Assembly (NCBI GenBank): GCA_016792625.1
Contig: JAEUKK010000134.1
Span: forward strand, 1-47,692
Reading direction: 5' to 3'
From: Deltaproteobacteria bacterium
Lineage (GTDB): Bacteria > Myxococcota_A > UBA796 > UBA2385
Length of the DNA stretch: 47,692 nt
Both the position numbers and the translations under genes were made by a program. The notes below the pieces were generated by a model. That model worked only from the letters and a program-made list of their open reading frames with translations. It did not search any database and had not been told where the DNA came from. Shown here one piece after another: positions 32,867 to 40,997 of this stretch (position 1 is its first letter; every line of letters starts with the position of its first letter).

Positions 32867-35698
32867 ATGCAGCCCCCGCCCATCTCCTCCGCCGATGACG
32901 GCCGTGCAGCGGCCGCATCTCCGCGCAGCGCCCAGGTCCGCGCTGCGGCCTCGGGTCAGGCCCCCCTTGTCCCCGGCCGTCCCGCGCGGATGAACCTGCG
33001 CGCCGTGCTGGACCAGCACCTGCTTAGCCGGGTCGAGAAGCCGAGCCGCTACCTCGGGAGCGAGGTCAACGCCGTCACTCCCGACAAGAGAGACCTCCGC
33101 GAAGTCCGGGTGCGGATCGCCCTGGCCTTCCCCGACCTCTACGACATCGGGCTTGGCAACCTCGGCCTTCACATCCTTTACGCCGTGCTCAACCAGCGCC
33201 CCTGGGCCTGGTGCGAGCGGGTCTACGCGCCGGGCCTCGACATGGAGCGCCTGCTCCGCGAGGATGGTCTGCCGCTGTTCGCGCTCGAGAGCAAAGACAG
33301 CCTCGATGCTTTCGACGGGATCGGGTTCACGCTCCAGTCCGAGCTGACCTTCACCAACATCCTCAACATCATTGATCTGGCGGGCATGCCCGTCCGCACG
33401 GCGCACCGGCGCGAGCACGACCCGCTGACCTTCGCGGGCGGCCCGGCGGTCTTCAACCCCGAGCCCCTCGCGCCGTTCATGGACTTCTTCGTCTTTGGCG
33501 ACGGCGAGGACATCATCGTCGAGATCGCTGAGCTGTTCGACAAAGTGAAGGGGCGCGAGGCCCGGCTCGACGCGCTGTCTCAAATGCCCGGCGTCTACGT
33601 GCCCGCCCGCTTCCCCATGGAACAGCTCGAGGATGGTCGGATCCTCCCGCCGGTCGACGCGCCGAAGATCCAGAAGCGCATCGCCCGCAGCCTCGACGGC
33701 GCCACCTTCCCGGTCGAGTACATCGTCCCCTTCACCCGGCAGGTCCACGACCGAATCTCGCTCGAGGTGCTCCGCGGCTGCACCCAGGGCTGCCGCTTCT
33801 GCCAGGCGGGCATGACGACCCGCCCCGTGCGAGAGCGCAGCATCGAGAACATCTCCGATCTGATGCGCCGTACGCTCGACGCCACCGGCTACGAAGAGGT
33901 CTCCCTGGTGAGCCTCTCGACCTGTGACTACAGCCAAGTCAAGAAGATGGTCGACACGGTGGTGCGGCAGGCGGCGCCCGAGCGGGTCTCGGTCAGCCTG
34001 CCATCGCTGCGGCTCGACAGCTTCTCGGTCGAGCTGGCCGACATGGTCGCCGGGATCCGCCGCACGGGCCTCACCGTCGCGCCAGAGGCGGCCTCCCCCC
34101 GGCTGCGCGCGTTGATCAATAAGTGGATCCCCGACGAGGATCTGCTTGATATGGCTGACAAAGCCTTCGGCCTCGGCTGGGAGCACGTCAAGCTCTACTT
34201 CATGATCGGCCTGCCCACCGAGCGCGAAGATGACGTCCAGGCCATCGCAGACCTCACGCTGCGCACGCTGGCCGCGGGCCGCCGCCACAACAAACGCGCC
34301 CAGGTCAACACCGGCGTCTCGACCTTCGTGCCCAAGCCGTTCACGCCGCTGCAGTGGGCCGCCCAGATCAGCGTGGAGGAGACCGAGCGCCGGCAGGCCA
34401 TTTTGAGCGAGCGCTTCCGGCGCTCAGGCGGCGCGGTCAAGTTCGGTCGCCACAACCCCTACGAGACTTGGCTCGAGGGGCTCGTCTCCCGCGCTGACCG
34501 CCGGGGTGGTGACCTCATCGAGGCCGCCTGGCGGCTCGGCGCCCGCTTTGACGCCTGGGACGAGCACCTCGACATCGGCATCTGGCGCGAGGCCATCGTT
34601 CAAGCTGGCACCGACGTCGACTTTGAGCTGCGCGAGCGCAAGGTCGACGAGCGCCTGCCCTGGGACCACATCGACATCCTGATCAAGAAGGAGTGGTTCG
34701 TCGAGGACTGGCAGCGCGCCATGCAGCTGCAGCACGCGCAGGACTGCCGCCACAGCAAGTGCCACCGCTGCGGGGTCATCGACCAGGAGCGCGATCTCTG
34801 CGCCCACATGCTCCGCAACAGCATCGCCGGCCGCAAGCCCGAGGCCGAGTTCGTGCGACCGCCCCCGCCGCCCGAGCTGGGCCAACGCAACCCCGAGCCC
34901 GGCCAGCCGCCGGTGCGTCCGCCCGAGCCCCCCGCCGTCCAGCGCCTCGTGCTGCGCATCGGCGTCATCGGCGAGGCGCGCCACCTCGCGCACCTTGAGG
35001 CCATGAACGCCTGGATCCGCAGCCTGCGCCGGGTGCGGACCCCGCTGTGCTACACCGAGGGCTTCCACCCGCACCCCCGGGTCGCCTTCTCGGGCGCGCG
35101 GCCCCTCGCGGAGGAGACCTTGGGCGATTACATGGACATCCTGCTCCACCAGCGGCTGAACCCGGCTGAGCTGGTCGCCCAGCTGCAGGCGACGGTGCCG
35201 ACGGGCTTCAGGGTGTTCTCGGCCATCGAGGTGCCCCTCTCGGCCCCCTCGTTGATGTCGACGGTCGCTGGCGCTGACTACCTCTTCTTCGTCAGCGAGG
35301 CGCCGGCTGATCTGGGCGCGCGCGTCGATGCCTTGGTTGCCCAGGAGCAGATCCTCGTCCAGCGCGACCTCAAGCCCAAGCCCGGCCAGCGCCGCCGCGG
35401 GCCGCCGGCCCAGCGCACCATCGACCTACGGCCCAATGTGCGGAGTCTTCGCCGCGGTGGCTCCAGCGCCGCCGTCGGCCTCCCGCGCCTCCCGGGGGAG
35501 GAGGTCCTGGAGGTCAGCCTCGACACCGTCGGCGGCCGCGGCTGCCGGCCGTCGGAGCTGATCGAGGTCCTCGGGCTCGAGGTGGCGCAGGTCCGCGTCT
35601 TGCGCCTCGACACCCGCTTCTCCACCGGCGTCGCTTCCGCAGGCCAGCAGGATGAGGCTGTCGACGAGGACGAGCTTTTCGCAGTCGCAGAGGCCTAA
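32867..35698 (+). CDS. Radical SAM protein fused to DUF2344 (TIGR03960/TIGR03936 type)
   Basis: The 943-residue product joins a B12-binding-like N-terminal domain (about 50-260), a radical SAM core with the cluster motif C-T-Q-G-C-R-F-C near residue 305, a Cys-rich stretch (CRHSKCHRCGVIDQERDLC, about 625-645), and a C-terminal DUF2344 domain (about 690-920). The family is widespread in deltaproteobacterial lineages and Firmicutes; no reaction has been shown to my knowledge, and a role in tRNA or ribosome modification is only speculation. I chose the ATG at 32867 because GGAG lies 8 bases upstream; an internal ATG at 32990 starts where the homologous part seems to begin. No operon partner is obvious downstream. 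Confidence 0.88.
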   Translation: MQPPPISSADDGRAAAASPRSAQVRAAASGQAPLVPGRPARMNLRAVLDQHLLSRVEKPSRYLGSEVNAVTPDKRDLREVRVRIALAFPDLYDIGLGNLGLHILYAVLNQRPWAWCERVYAPGLDMERLLREDGLPLFALESKDSLDAFDGIGFTLQSELTFTNILNIIDLAGMPVRTAHRREHDPLTFAGGPAVFNPEPLAPFMDFFVFGDGEDIIVEIAELFDKVKGREARLDALSQMPGVYVPARFPMEQLEDGRILPPVDAPKIQKRIARSLDGATFPVEYIVPFTRQVHDRISLEVLRGCTQGCRFCQAGMTTRPVRERSIENISDLMRRTLDATGYEEVSLVSLSTCDYSQVKKMVDTVVRQAAPERVSVSLPSLRLDSFSVELADMVAGIRRTGLTVAPEAASPRLRALINKWIPDEDLLDMADKAFGLGWEHVKLYFMIGLPTEREDDVQAIADLTLRTLAAGRRHNKRAQVNTGVSTFVPKPFTPLQWAAQISVEETERRQAILSERFRRSGGAVKFGRHNPYETWLEGLVSRADRRGGDLIEAAWRLGARFDAWDEHLDIGIWREAIVQAGTDVDFELRERKVDERLPWDHIDILIKKEWFVEDWQRAMQLQHAQDCRHSKCHRCGVIDQERDLCAHMLRNSIAGRKPEAEFVRPPPPPELGQRNPEPGQPPVRPPEPPAVQRLVLRIGVIGEARHLAHLEAMNAWIRSLRRVRTPLCYTEGFHPHPRVAFSGARPLAEETLGDYMDILLHQRLNPAELVAQLQATVPTGFRVFSAIEVPLSAPSLMSTVAGADYLFFVSEAPADLGARVDALVAQEQILVQRDLKPKPGQRRRGPPAQRTIDLRPNVRSLRRGGSSAAVGLPRLPGEEVLEVSLDTVGGRGCRPSELIEVLGLEVAQVRVLRLDTRFSTGVASAGQQDEAVDEDELFAVAEA

Positions 35699-35780
35699 GA
35701 CTGAGCGCCGCTCGCTCGACGATCTCCCTCCCCGTGCGCGGGGCCCCACCCCATCGTCCTCTCCGCCGCTCGGAGCGTGC

Positions 35781-36923
35781 ATGTTCGCCCCTACCGAAGA
35801 CCAGCGCAGCCTCATCGAGACCGTCGGCGACGCCGCCCGACGGGTGCTCGGGGCGACCCTCAAAGAGGACGACGAGGCCGAGCGCTTCCGCAAGGAGTAC
35901 ATCTCCGAGCTGGGCGCGGTCGGCCTCTGCGGCGTGACCACCCCCGAGCGCTTCGGCGGCCTCGGCCTGGGCATCGTCGAGTACGCGCTCGTGCTCGAAG
36001 AGATCGCCAAGGTCAGCGCCAGCTACGCGGTCTCGGTCGCGGTGACCGGGCTCCCCCAAGCGATCCTCCGCGACTTTGGGCGACCCGACCAACAAGACGC
36101 GTGGCTCCCGGGCCTCGCGAGCGGCGCGCTGCTCGGCGCTTTCGCGCTGTCTGAGCCCGACTCGGGCAGCGACGCCGCGGCCATGCTCAGCACCGCTCGC
36201 CGCGAGGGCGACGGCTGGGTGCTCAACGGCACCAAGTTCTGGATCACCCACGGCGGCTATGCCGACGTGTACGTCGTTATGGCGCGCACGGGCGGCCCCG
36301 GCCCCAAGGGGGTCAGCGCCTTCCTCGTGCCCGCCGGCGCGCCGGGCCTCTCCTTCGGCAAGAAGGAGGAGAAGATGGGCATGCGCGCCTCGCCCACCGT
36401 CGAGCTGGTGATGGACAACCTGCGCTTGCCCGCCGACGCCCTCATCGGCGCAGAGGGCGAGGGCTTCAGGGTGGCGATGGCCGCGCTCGACAGCGGCCGC
36501 ATCACGATCGGCGCGGTCGCGGTCGGCCTCTCGCAGGCCGCCCTCGACGTCGCGGCGCCCTACGCCAAGCAGCGGCGCGCGTTCGGGCAGCCGATCATCG
36601 AGCACCAGGGCGTCGGCTTCATGTTGGCCAACATGGCGATTCAGATCGAGGGCGCGCGGCTGCTCGTCCACAAAGCCGCCTGGCTGCGCGATCAGGGGCA
36701 GCCCTACAGCCATGTGGCGGCGATGGCCAAGTGCGCGGCGACCGACTGCGCGATGGCGGTGACCACCGACGCCGTGCAGGTGCTCGGCGGCTATGGTTAC
36801 ACCCGAGAATACCCTGTAGAACGTTATCTTCGTGATGCGAAGGTCATGCAGATCGTCGAGGGCACGAACCAGATCCAGCGCGTGGTCATCGCGCGGCACC
36901 TGTCGCGGGCCTACGGGCCCTGA
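35781..36923 (+). CDS. Acyl-CoA dehydrogenase
   Basis: This 380-residue FAD enzyme introduces the alpha-beta double bond into an acyl-CoA. It has all three family domains: N-terminal helices (1-120), the beta middle domain with FALSEPDSGSDAA and WITHGGYADVYVV (FAD and substrate contacts), and the C-terminal helical domain with RRAFGQPIIEHQ and LGGYGYTREYPVERYLRDAK. The catalytic base is the Glu of VEGTNQIQR near residue 366. Start ATG at 35781, GGAG 6 bases upstream. Chain-length preference cannot be told; short/medium-chain type is likely from length. No electron-transfer flavoprotein gene is near. Confidence 0.93.
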   Translation: MFAPTEDQRSLIETVGDAARRVLGATLKEDDEAERFRKEYISELGAVGLCGVTTPERFGGLGLGIVEYALVLEEIAKVSASYAVSVAVTGLPQAILRDFGRPDQQDAWLPGLASGALLGAFALSEPDSGSDAAAMLSTARREGDGWVLNGTKFWITHGGYADVYVVMARTGGPGPKGVSAFLVPAGAPGLSFGKKEEKMGMRASPTVELVMDNLRLPADALIGAEGEGFRVAMAALDSGRITIGAVAVGLSQAALDVAAPYAKQRRAFGQPIIEHQGVGFMLANMAIQIEGARLLVHKAAWLRDQGQPYSHVAAMAKCAATDCAMAVTTDAVQVLGGYGYTREYPVERYLRDAKVMQIVEGTNQIQRVVIARHLSRAYGP

Positions 36924-36967
36924 CGTGGTGCTGGCGGCGGCCCTCCCCCCAGGGGCGCCCTCTCCGC

Positions 36968-36973
36968 TATAGT
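36968..36973 (+). promoter_or_regulatory. Possible -10 box before the PEGA gene
   Basis: TATAGT stands about 85 bases upstream of the PEGA protein start in otherwise GC-rich DNA. No matching -35 box is visible 17 bases upstream, so this is weak. Confidence 0.25.
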
Positions 36974-37056
36974 CGCCTCCCGCTGGCATCCCCGCCCGGT
37001 GTGCTGATCGCGCGGACCCCTGACCCCTCCGACGTGCTCAGGCACGGAGCCTCCCG

Positions 37057-38769
37057 ATGAAGCGCTGCCCGATCTGCGGCACCACCTACCCGGACCGGGT
37101 CGACTTCTGCTTCAGCGACGGCGCCCCCCTCGTGACGGTGGCCGAGGTGGTCCAGCGTGCGCCCGACCCGGTGGTCGAGCCGAAGGCGCCGCCGCGCGCC
37201 GCGCCCGTCGAGGCCCCTCCGGCGGTGGTCGCCCCGGTCGAGCCCGCCGCGCCGCTGCGCAGCGCCGAACCTCCGCCTGCCGAGTCGCCGCTGCGCCCCG
37301 TTTTCGATGACGAGGGGGATCCCACCGCCCTGGTCGAGCCGGTGAGCTTGTCGATCGCCGCGGTCCCGCGCCGCGCGCCCGCCGTGATCGCGCCCGAGCC
37401 GACCGAGGCGCCCGGCGCTCCGCTCGACGCCGCGGACCTCCCGGAAGAGGCCCCCGCGCGCCCGCTGGCAGAGGCCTCCGCCGCGCCGGCGGTCGTGCCG
37501 TCGGTTTCCTCCGCTCCTTCGGGGGAGTCCGCGTCGCCCGCAGACGCCCAGCAGCTCCCCGGCTCGCCGCCCACCGCAGAGGAGGAGCTCCCCGGCCCGG
37601 TCGAGCTGCCCCCGGTCGCACCCCCGGCCGATCCGGCGCCTGCCGGCCATGAAGCCGCGATGGCGGCGCCCGGCGTGACCGACGCTGCGCACACCCCCGA
37701 GCTGGCGCCCGCTGCCGCCGGGTCTCCCGAAACTCCCGACGCTCCAGTATTTTCCAGCGCGCCCGCTGAGCCGGTGGTTGAGGCAGAGCCTCCCCGGCGC
37801 GGGCCGGTCCGCGCGCGCCCGGTCGCGCCCGAGGTGCCGGCGGCGCCCGAGCCCGCGCCCCCGCGGCACCGCGCAGATGACGAGGGGCAGCCCATTGTCA
37901 GCGGTGCGGCCAGCGGGCCTGCCGCCGCCCCGCGCGCCGCCGAGCCGCCCGCCGAAGAGGACGCGGGCTCGGGCCGCACGGGTCTGCTCGTGGTTGTGGC
38001 CCTGATCTCCGTGCTGATCGTCGTCCTCGGTGGGTGGTGGCTCACCCGCCCGGCGCCCAAGCCCGCCGTCTCCAGCGCCCCGGTCGAGCAGCCCGCGGTG
38101 GCTCCGCGCCCGGCGCCGGTCGCCGCGCCGGTCCCCGCACCGGTTGTGGCGCCTGTTGAGGCGCCGCCCGCGCCGACCGACAGCCTGCCTGCTCCCGCCC
38201 CTGCTTCCGATACAGCGCCCGCCGTCCCGGCCCCTGCGCCCGCCCCGAGCCCTGCGCCCAGCCCAGCGCCTGCGCCGAGCCCCACGCCCGCGCCTGCGCC
38301 CGCCCCCGCGCCGGCCGCAGAGGCGGGGGACCCTTGGGGTGCGTCGGCGCCCGCGCAGACGACCGGCAAGCTGACGGTCACCAGCACCCCGCCAGGGGCC
38401 CTCGTGTTCATCGACAACCAAGAGGTGGGCCGCACGCCGCTGACCCGCGAGCTGCCCTTCGGCTCACACGCGGTGCGCGCCGAGCTGCCGAACTTCAAGC
38501 CGGCGAGCCGCTCGCTGCGCTTGGCCGGCGCGGCCTTGACCGTCGCCCTCGAGCTCCAGCCCGCCGCGGTCAACGGCACCTTGTTCATCGTCGGGCCGGC
38601 CGGCTCGCGCATCAAGATGGACGGCCAGGACCTCGGCGCCTCGCCGGCCACGGTGAGCACCACCGAGGGGAGCCACAGCTTCGAGGTCGTTCTGCCGGAT
38701 GGCTCCACGCGCCGCTCAACACGGAGCGTACAGTTTGCCGCCCAGAGCCGCGCCACCATCGAGCTCTGA
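37057..38769 (+). CDS. Zinc-ribbon / Pro-Ala-rich / membrane / PEGA-domain protein
   Basis: The 570-residue product begins with a small zinc-ribbon-like motif (CPICGTTYPDRVDFC, Cys4, Cys7, Cys18), then a disordered Pro/Ala/Glu-rich stretch of about 285 residues, one membrane segment (about 309-330, LLVVVALISVLIVVLGGWW), a second Pro/Ala-rich linker, and two tandem PEGA-like domains (about 445-570; TSTPPGALVFIDNQEVGRTPL is the core of the first). PEGA domains occur in surface or sensor proteins. The order suggests a cytoplasmic ribbon, a single membrane span, and a periplasmic PEGA pair on a Pro-rich stalk that may cross peptidoglycan. No kinase domain is attached. The length of low-complexity sequence is notable. 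Function unknown. Confidence 0.75.
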   Translation: MKRCPICGTTYPDRVDFCFSDGAPLVTVAEVVQRAPDPVVEPKAPPRAAPVEAPPAVVAPVEPAAPLRSAEPPPAESPLRPVFDDEGDPTALVEPVSLSIAAVPRRAPAVIAPEPTEAPGAPLDAADLPEEAPARPLAEASAAPAVVPSVSSAPSGESASPADAQQLPGSPPTAEEELPGPVELPPVAPPADPAPAGHEAAMAAPGVTDAAHTPELAPAAAGSPETPDAPVFSSAPAEPVVEAEPPRRGPVRARPVAPEVPAAPEPAPPRHRADDEGQPIVSGAASGPAAAPRAAEPPAEEDAGSGRTGLLVVVALISVLIVVLGGWWLTRPAPKPAVSSAPVEQPAVAPRPAPVAAPVPAPVVAPVEAPPAPTDSLPAPAPASDTAPAVPAPAPAPSPAPSPAPAPSPTPAPAPAPAPAAEAGDPWGASAPAQTTGKLTVTSTPPGALVFIDNQEVGRTPLTRELPFGSHAVRAELPNFKPASRSLRLAGAALTVALELQPAAVNGTLFIVGPAGSRIKMDGQDLGASPATVSTTEGSHSFEVVLPDGSTRRSTRSVQFAAQSRATIEL

Positions 38770-38801
38770 GCGCCGCGCCCGACCCGGCCGCCGCGCGGCG
38801 C
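38770..38801 (+). terminator. Hairpin directly after the PEGA gene
   Basis: GCGCCGCGC and GCGCGGCGC form a perfect 9-bp stem with a 14-base loop, starting at the base after the stop codon. There is no T-tract, so it may be a weak terminator or an RNA 3'-end stabiliser. Confidence 0.4.
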
Positions 38802-38891
38802 GGGCGTCCGGAGCCCCAGGTCCCGGACAGCGGCTGTCCTTGACCGCCTGACGCGCCGCGTTTACGCGCCGACGTTCGCTGGAGTCCGCCC

Positions 38892-40253
38892 GTGGCCGCA
38901 CGCACCTCGACCCCGTCGACCCCGTCGGGCCCGTCGTCTCCGGGCCGCGCGCCGCGTCGCCGCAGCGCTGCGCCCGCAGGCGAGGCCGCCGACCTGAGCG
39001 CCGCGCCCCCCGCTGCGGCGCCCCCCTCCGCTCTGCTCGCCCAGCCGGCTCTGCGGGCGCCCGACGAAGTGGTCGCGGTTAGCCGGGCCCGGCGCATCAA
39101 CCTCGACCACAACAACGTGATGGACGCTGTGCTTGGCGTCGGCCGCGGTCCAAGCTGGGCCCGTCTGCGGGGGCTGGGGCCCGCGCTCGCCCGGGCGCGC
39201 GAAGAGGTCCGCGAAGCACACCGCGCTGGCGCTACGCCGCTGGTCGCGCAGCTCGCCCCGGGCCGGGCCGAGGCGGCGCGGGCGCTCGCCGCGCGCTGGG
39301 CGGCGGACTTTGATCGGGTCGTGGTTTTTGGCGAAGCAGCGGTGGTCGACGCGCTCCTGCTCAGCTGCCCAGCGGTGCTCCCCGCACAGGTGCGGGCCTG
39401 CCCCGGGCCGCGCCTCGGCCCGCTCCGCGTGGCCTTGGACGGCGCCGCCCGCCCCCTGCTGTTGCTGGCCGGGCAGGCCGACTGGGTCGCTGGCCAGGCC
39501 GCCCAGGCCCTCGACGGGCTCGGGCTGTCGGGGCCCGCGCGCGCCGCTGCGCGCCTCACGCTGCCCGCCGACGAAGACGGTGCTTTTACGCCCTGGTCCA
39601 GCGCGGCGCTGGCCCTGGGCGCCCTCGCCGGGCAGCCGCCCGAAGACACCCTCGCCGCCGCGCGCGAGCTGCACGCGCGGGGCGCAGAGCTCGCCCATGA
39701 CCTCGCCCGTCGTTTAGCGGCCCTGAGCTTGGCCCTCGCCGAAGACAACGGGCTGGTGGGCATTGATCTCGTCAGCTGCAGCGCTGAGGGGCAGCGCCTC
39801 GGCCGCGTCTGCGCCGCAGGCTGGGCGGCGGTGGCCTGCAAGGTCCGTGAGGGCGGCGCCGTGCGCGCCCCGGGCCGCGACGCCCCCCGATGCCGGGCGC
39901 TCGGCGATGAGGCTGAGCTCCAGCGCATTCACGAGGGCCCGTGCGACCAATGGACGCTCGCCCTCCACGAACAGCCGGCCCAGGGCGCCCCAGACGCCGA
40001 GCTCGAGCGTGTGCTCGCCGCCGAGGCCGCGGTGTGGCTCGAGCTCGGCCGCCCCTGGGCCCAGCTCCGCTTCGTCGAAGATGACCCTGCGAGCCGCCTC
40101 GGCGTCGCCTTGGTCCTGCTCGAGACCGCCTTGACCCTCGCGGTGCTCCAGCGGACCTCTCCGCTCGAGATGCCCACCGCAGACCGATTTCGCGAGCGCC
40201 TCTCTGCGCTCCGCGCCGTGGAATTGACCGGGGCGGCCCAGCCCCAGGAGTGA
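38892..40253 (+). CDS. Degenerate phosphoglucose-isomerase-like protein
   Basis: The 453-residue product has a disordered Ser/Pro/Ala-rich N-terminus (1-55) and then a helical/strand pattern that I align, by eye, with glucose-6-phosphate isomerase. The stretch FTPWSSAALALGALAG (from residue 232) parallels the enzyme's 'GRxSvLSxxGLLPxAL' region. CDQW (351-354) stands where PGI has the catalytic STDQH. The last 50 residues (ASRLGVALVLLETALTLAVL) resemble the closing PGI helix. The glycine-rich GIGGS loop, the Ser-x-Ser phosphate site and the catalytic Arg, Glu and His are all missing, so it should not be an active isomerase. It is 3 bases from the YfgM-like gene and probably in its operon. The homology is my inference and needs a profile search. 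Confidence 0.5.
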   Translation: MAARTSTPSTPSGPSSPGRAPRRRSAAPAGEAADLSAAPPAAAPPSALLAQPALRAPDEVVAVSRARRINLDHNNVMDAVLGVGRGPSWARLRGLGPALARAREEVREAHRAGATPLVAQLAPGRAEAARALAARWAADFDRVVVFGEAAVVDALLLSCPAVLPAQVRACPGPRLGPLRVALDGAARPLLLLAGQADWVAGQAAQALDGLGLSGPARAAARLTLPADEDGAFTPWSSAALALGALAGQPPEDTLAAARELHARGAELAHDLARRLAALSLALAEDNGLVGIDLVSCSAEGQRLGRVCAAGWAAVACKVREGGAVRAPGRDAPRCRALGDEAELQRIHEGPCDQWTLALHEQPAQGAPDAELERVLAAEAAVWLELGRPWAQLRFVEDDPASRLGVALVLLETALTLAVLQRTSPLEMPTADRFRERLSALRAVELTGAAQPQE

Positions 40254-40256
40254 GAC

Positions 40257-40997
40257 GTGTCGGACCCCAAGCAGCCCACGCCCCCCGTCGGCGCGCCCCC
40301 GCAGGCGCCAGACCTCGGCGACGATGACGTCATCCAGGAGGACGCCCTCTTCAAGGCCCGCATGGCCTTGGCGAACTTCGTCCTCGGCTACTGGCGCTAC
40401 GGCGCGGGCGCCCTGGTCGCGATCTTGGTGGCCGCGTTCATCTACGGGCAGGTCACCGAGCGCAGCCGCGAGGCGCAGCGCGACCAGCACGCCCAGATCG
40501 AGCGCGTGATGGACAAGCTGGCCGGGACCTTGGCCGGGGCCGCCGACGAGGCCGCCGCGGACGCCGCGCTGAAGGCCGCCGCCACCGAGCTCGAGGGCGT
40601 GCTGCCCGCCACCGAGGGCGTCGCCGCGGCCTACGGCTGGATGCGCCTGGCCCAGCTCAAAGACAACGTGAAGGACGAGGCCGGCGCGGCCGCCGCCTGG
40701 ACCGAGGCGGCCAATCGGGCCGGCGGCGGGCCCATCGGCCTGAGCGCCGCCCTCCGGGCCAGCGCAGCGAAGGCGAAGGCGGGCGACGTCGACGGCGCCG
40801 TCGCGCTGCTCGCCCCATACACCACGAGCAAGTCCGGCTTTGAGGCAGAAGAGGCCCTCTATGGCACAGGCCTCGCCTACCTCGCCGGCGGTCGCCCAGC
40901 GGACGCGAAGGCGACCGTCGAGAAGCTGCGCCTGCGCTTCCCCGAGGGCCCCCGGCTGCGCACCCTTGAGGCCGCCCTCCCCAAGGTGGAGGGGTGA
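40257..40997 (+). CDS. YfgM-like membrane-anchored TPR protein
   Basis: The 246-residue product has an acidic/Pro-rich cytoplasmic start, one membrane segment (about 45-64, WRYGAGALVAILVAAFIYG) and a periplasmic TPR-like helical domain. That is the layout of YfgM, a partner of the Sec/PpiD translocon and of envelope quality control. It starts at GTG with GGAG overlapping the previous stop, and its own stop overlaps the start of the BamB-like gene by four bases, so translation is coupled. In E. coli yfgM also precedes bamB. The neighbourhood strengthens the call. Confidence 0.78.
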   Translation: MSDPKQPTPPVGAPPQAPDLGDDDVIQEDALFKARMALANFVLGYWRYGAGALVAILVAAFIYGQVTERSREAQRDQHAQIERVMDKLAGTLAGAADEAAADAALKAAATELEGVLPATEGVAAAYGWMRLAQLKDNVKDEAGAAAAWTEAANRAGGGPIGLSAALRASAAKAKAGDVDGAVALLAPYTTSKSGFEAEEALYGTGLAYLAGGRPADAKATVEKLRLRFPEGPRLRTLEAALPKVEG

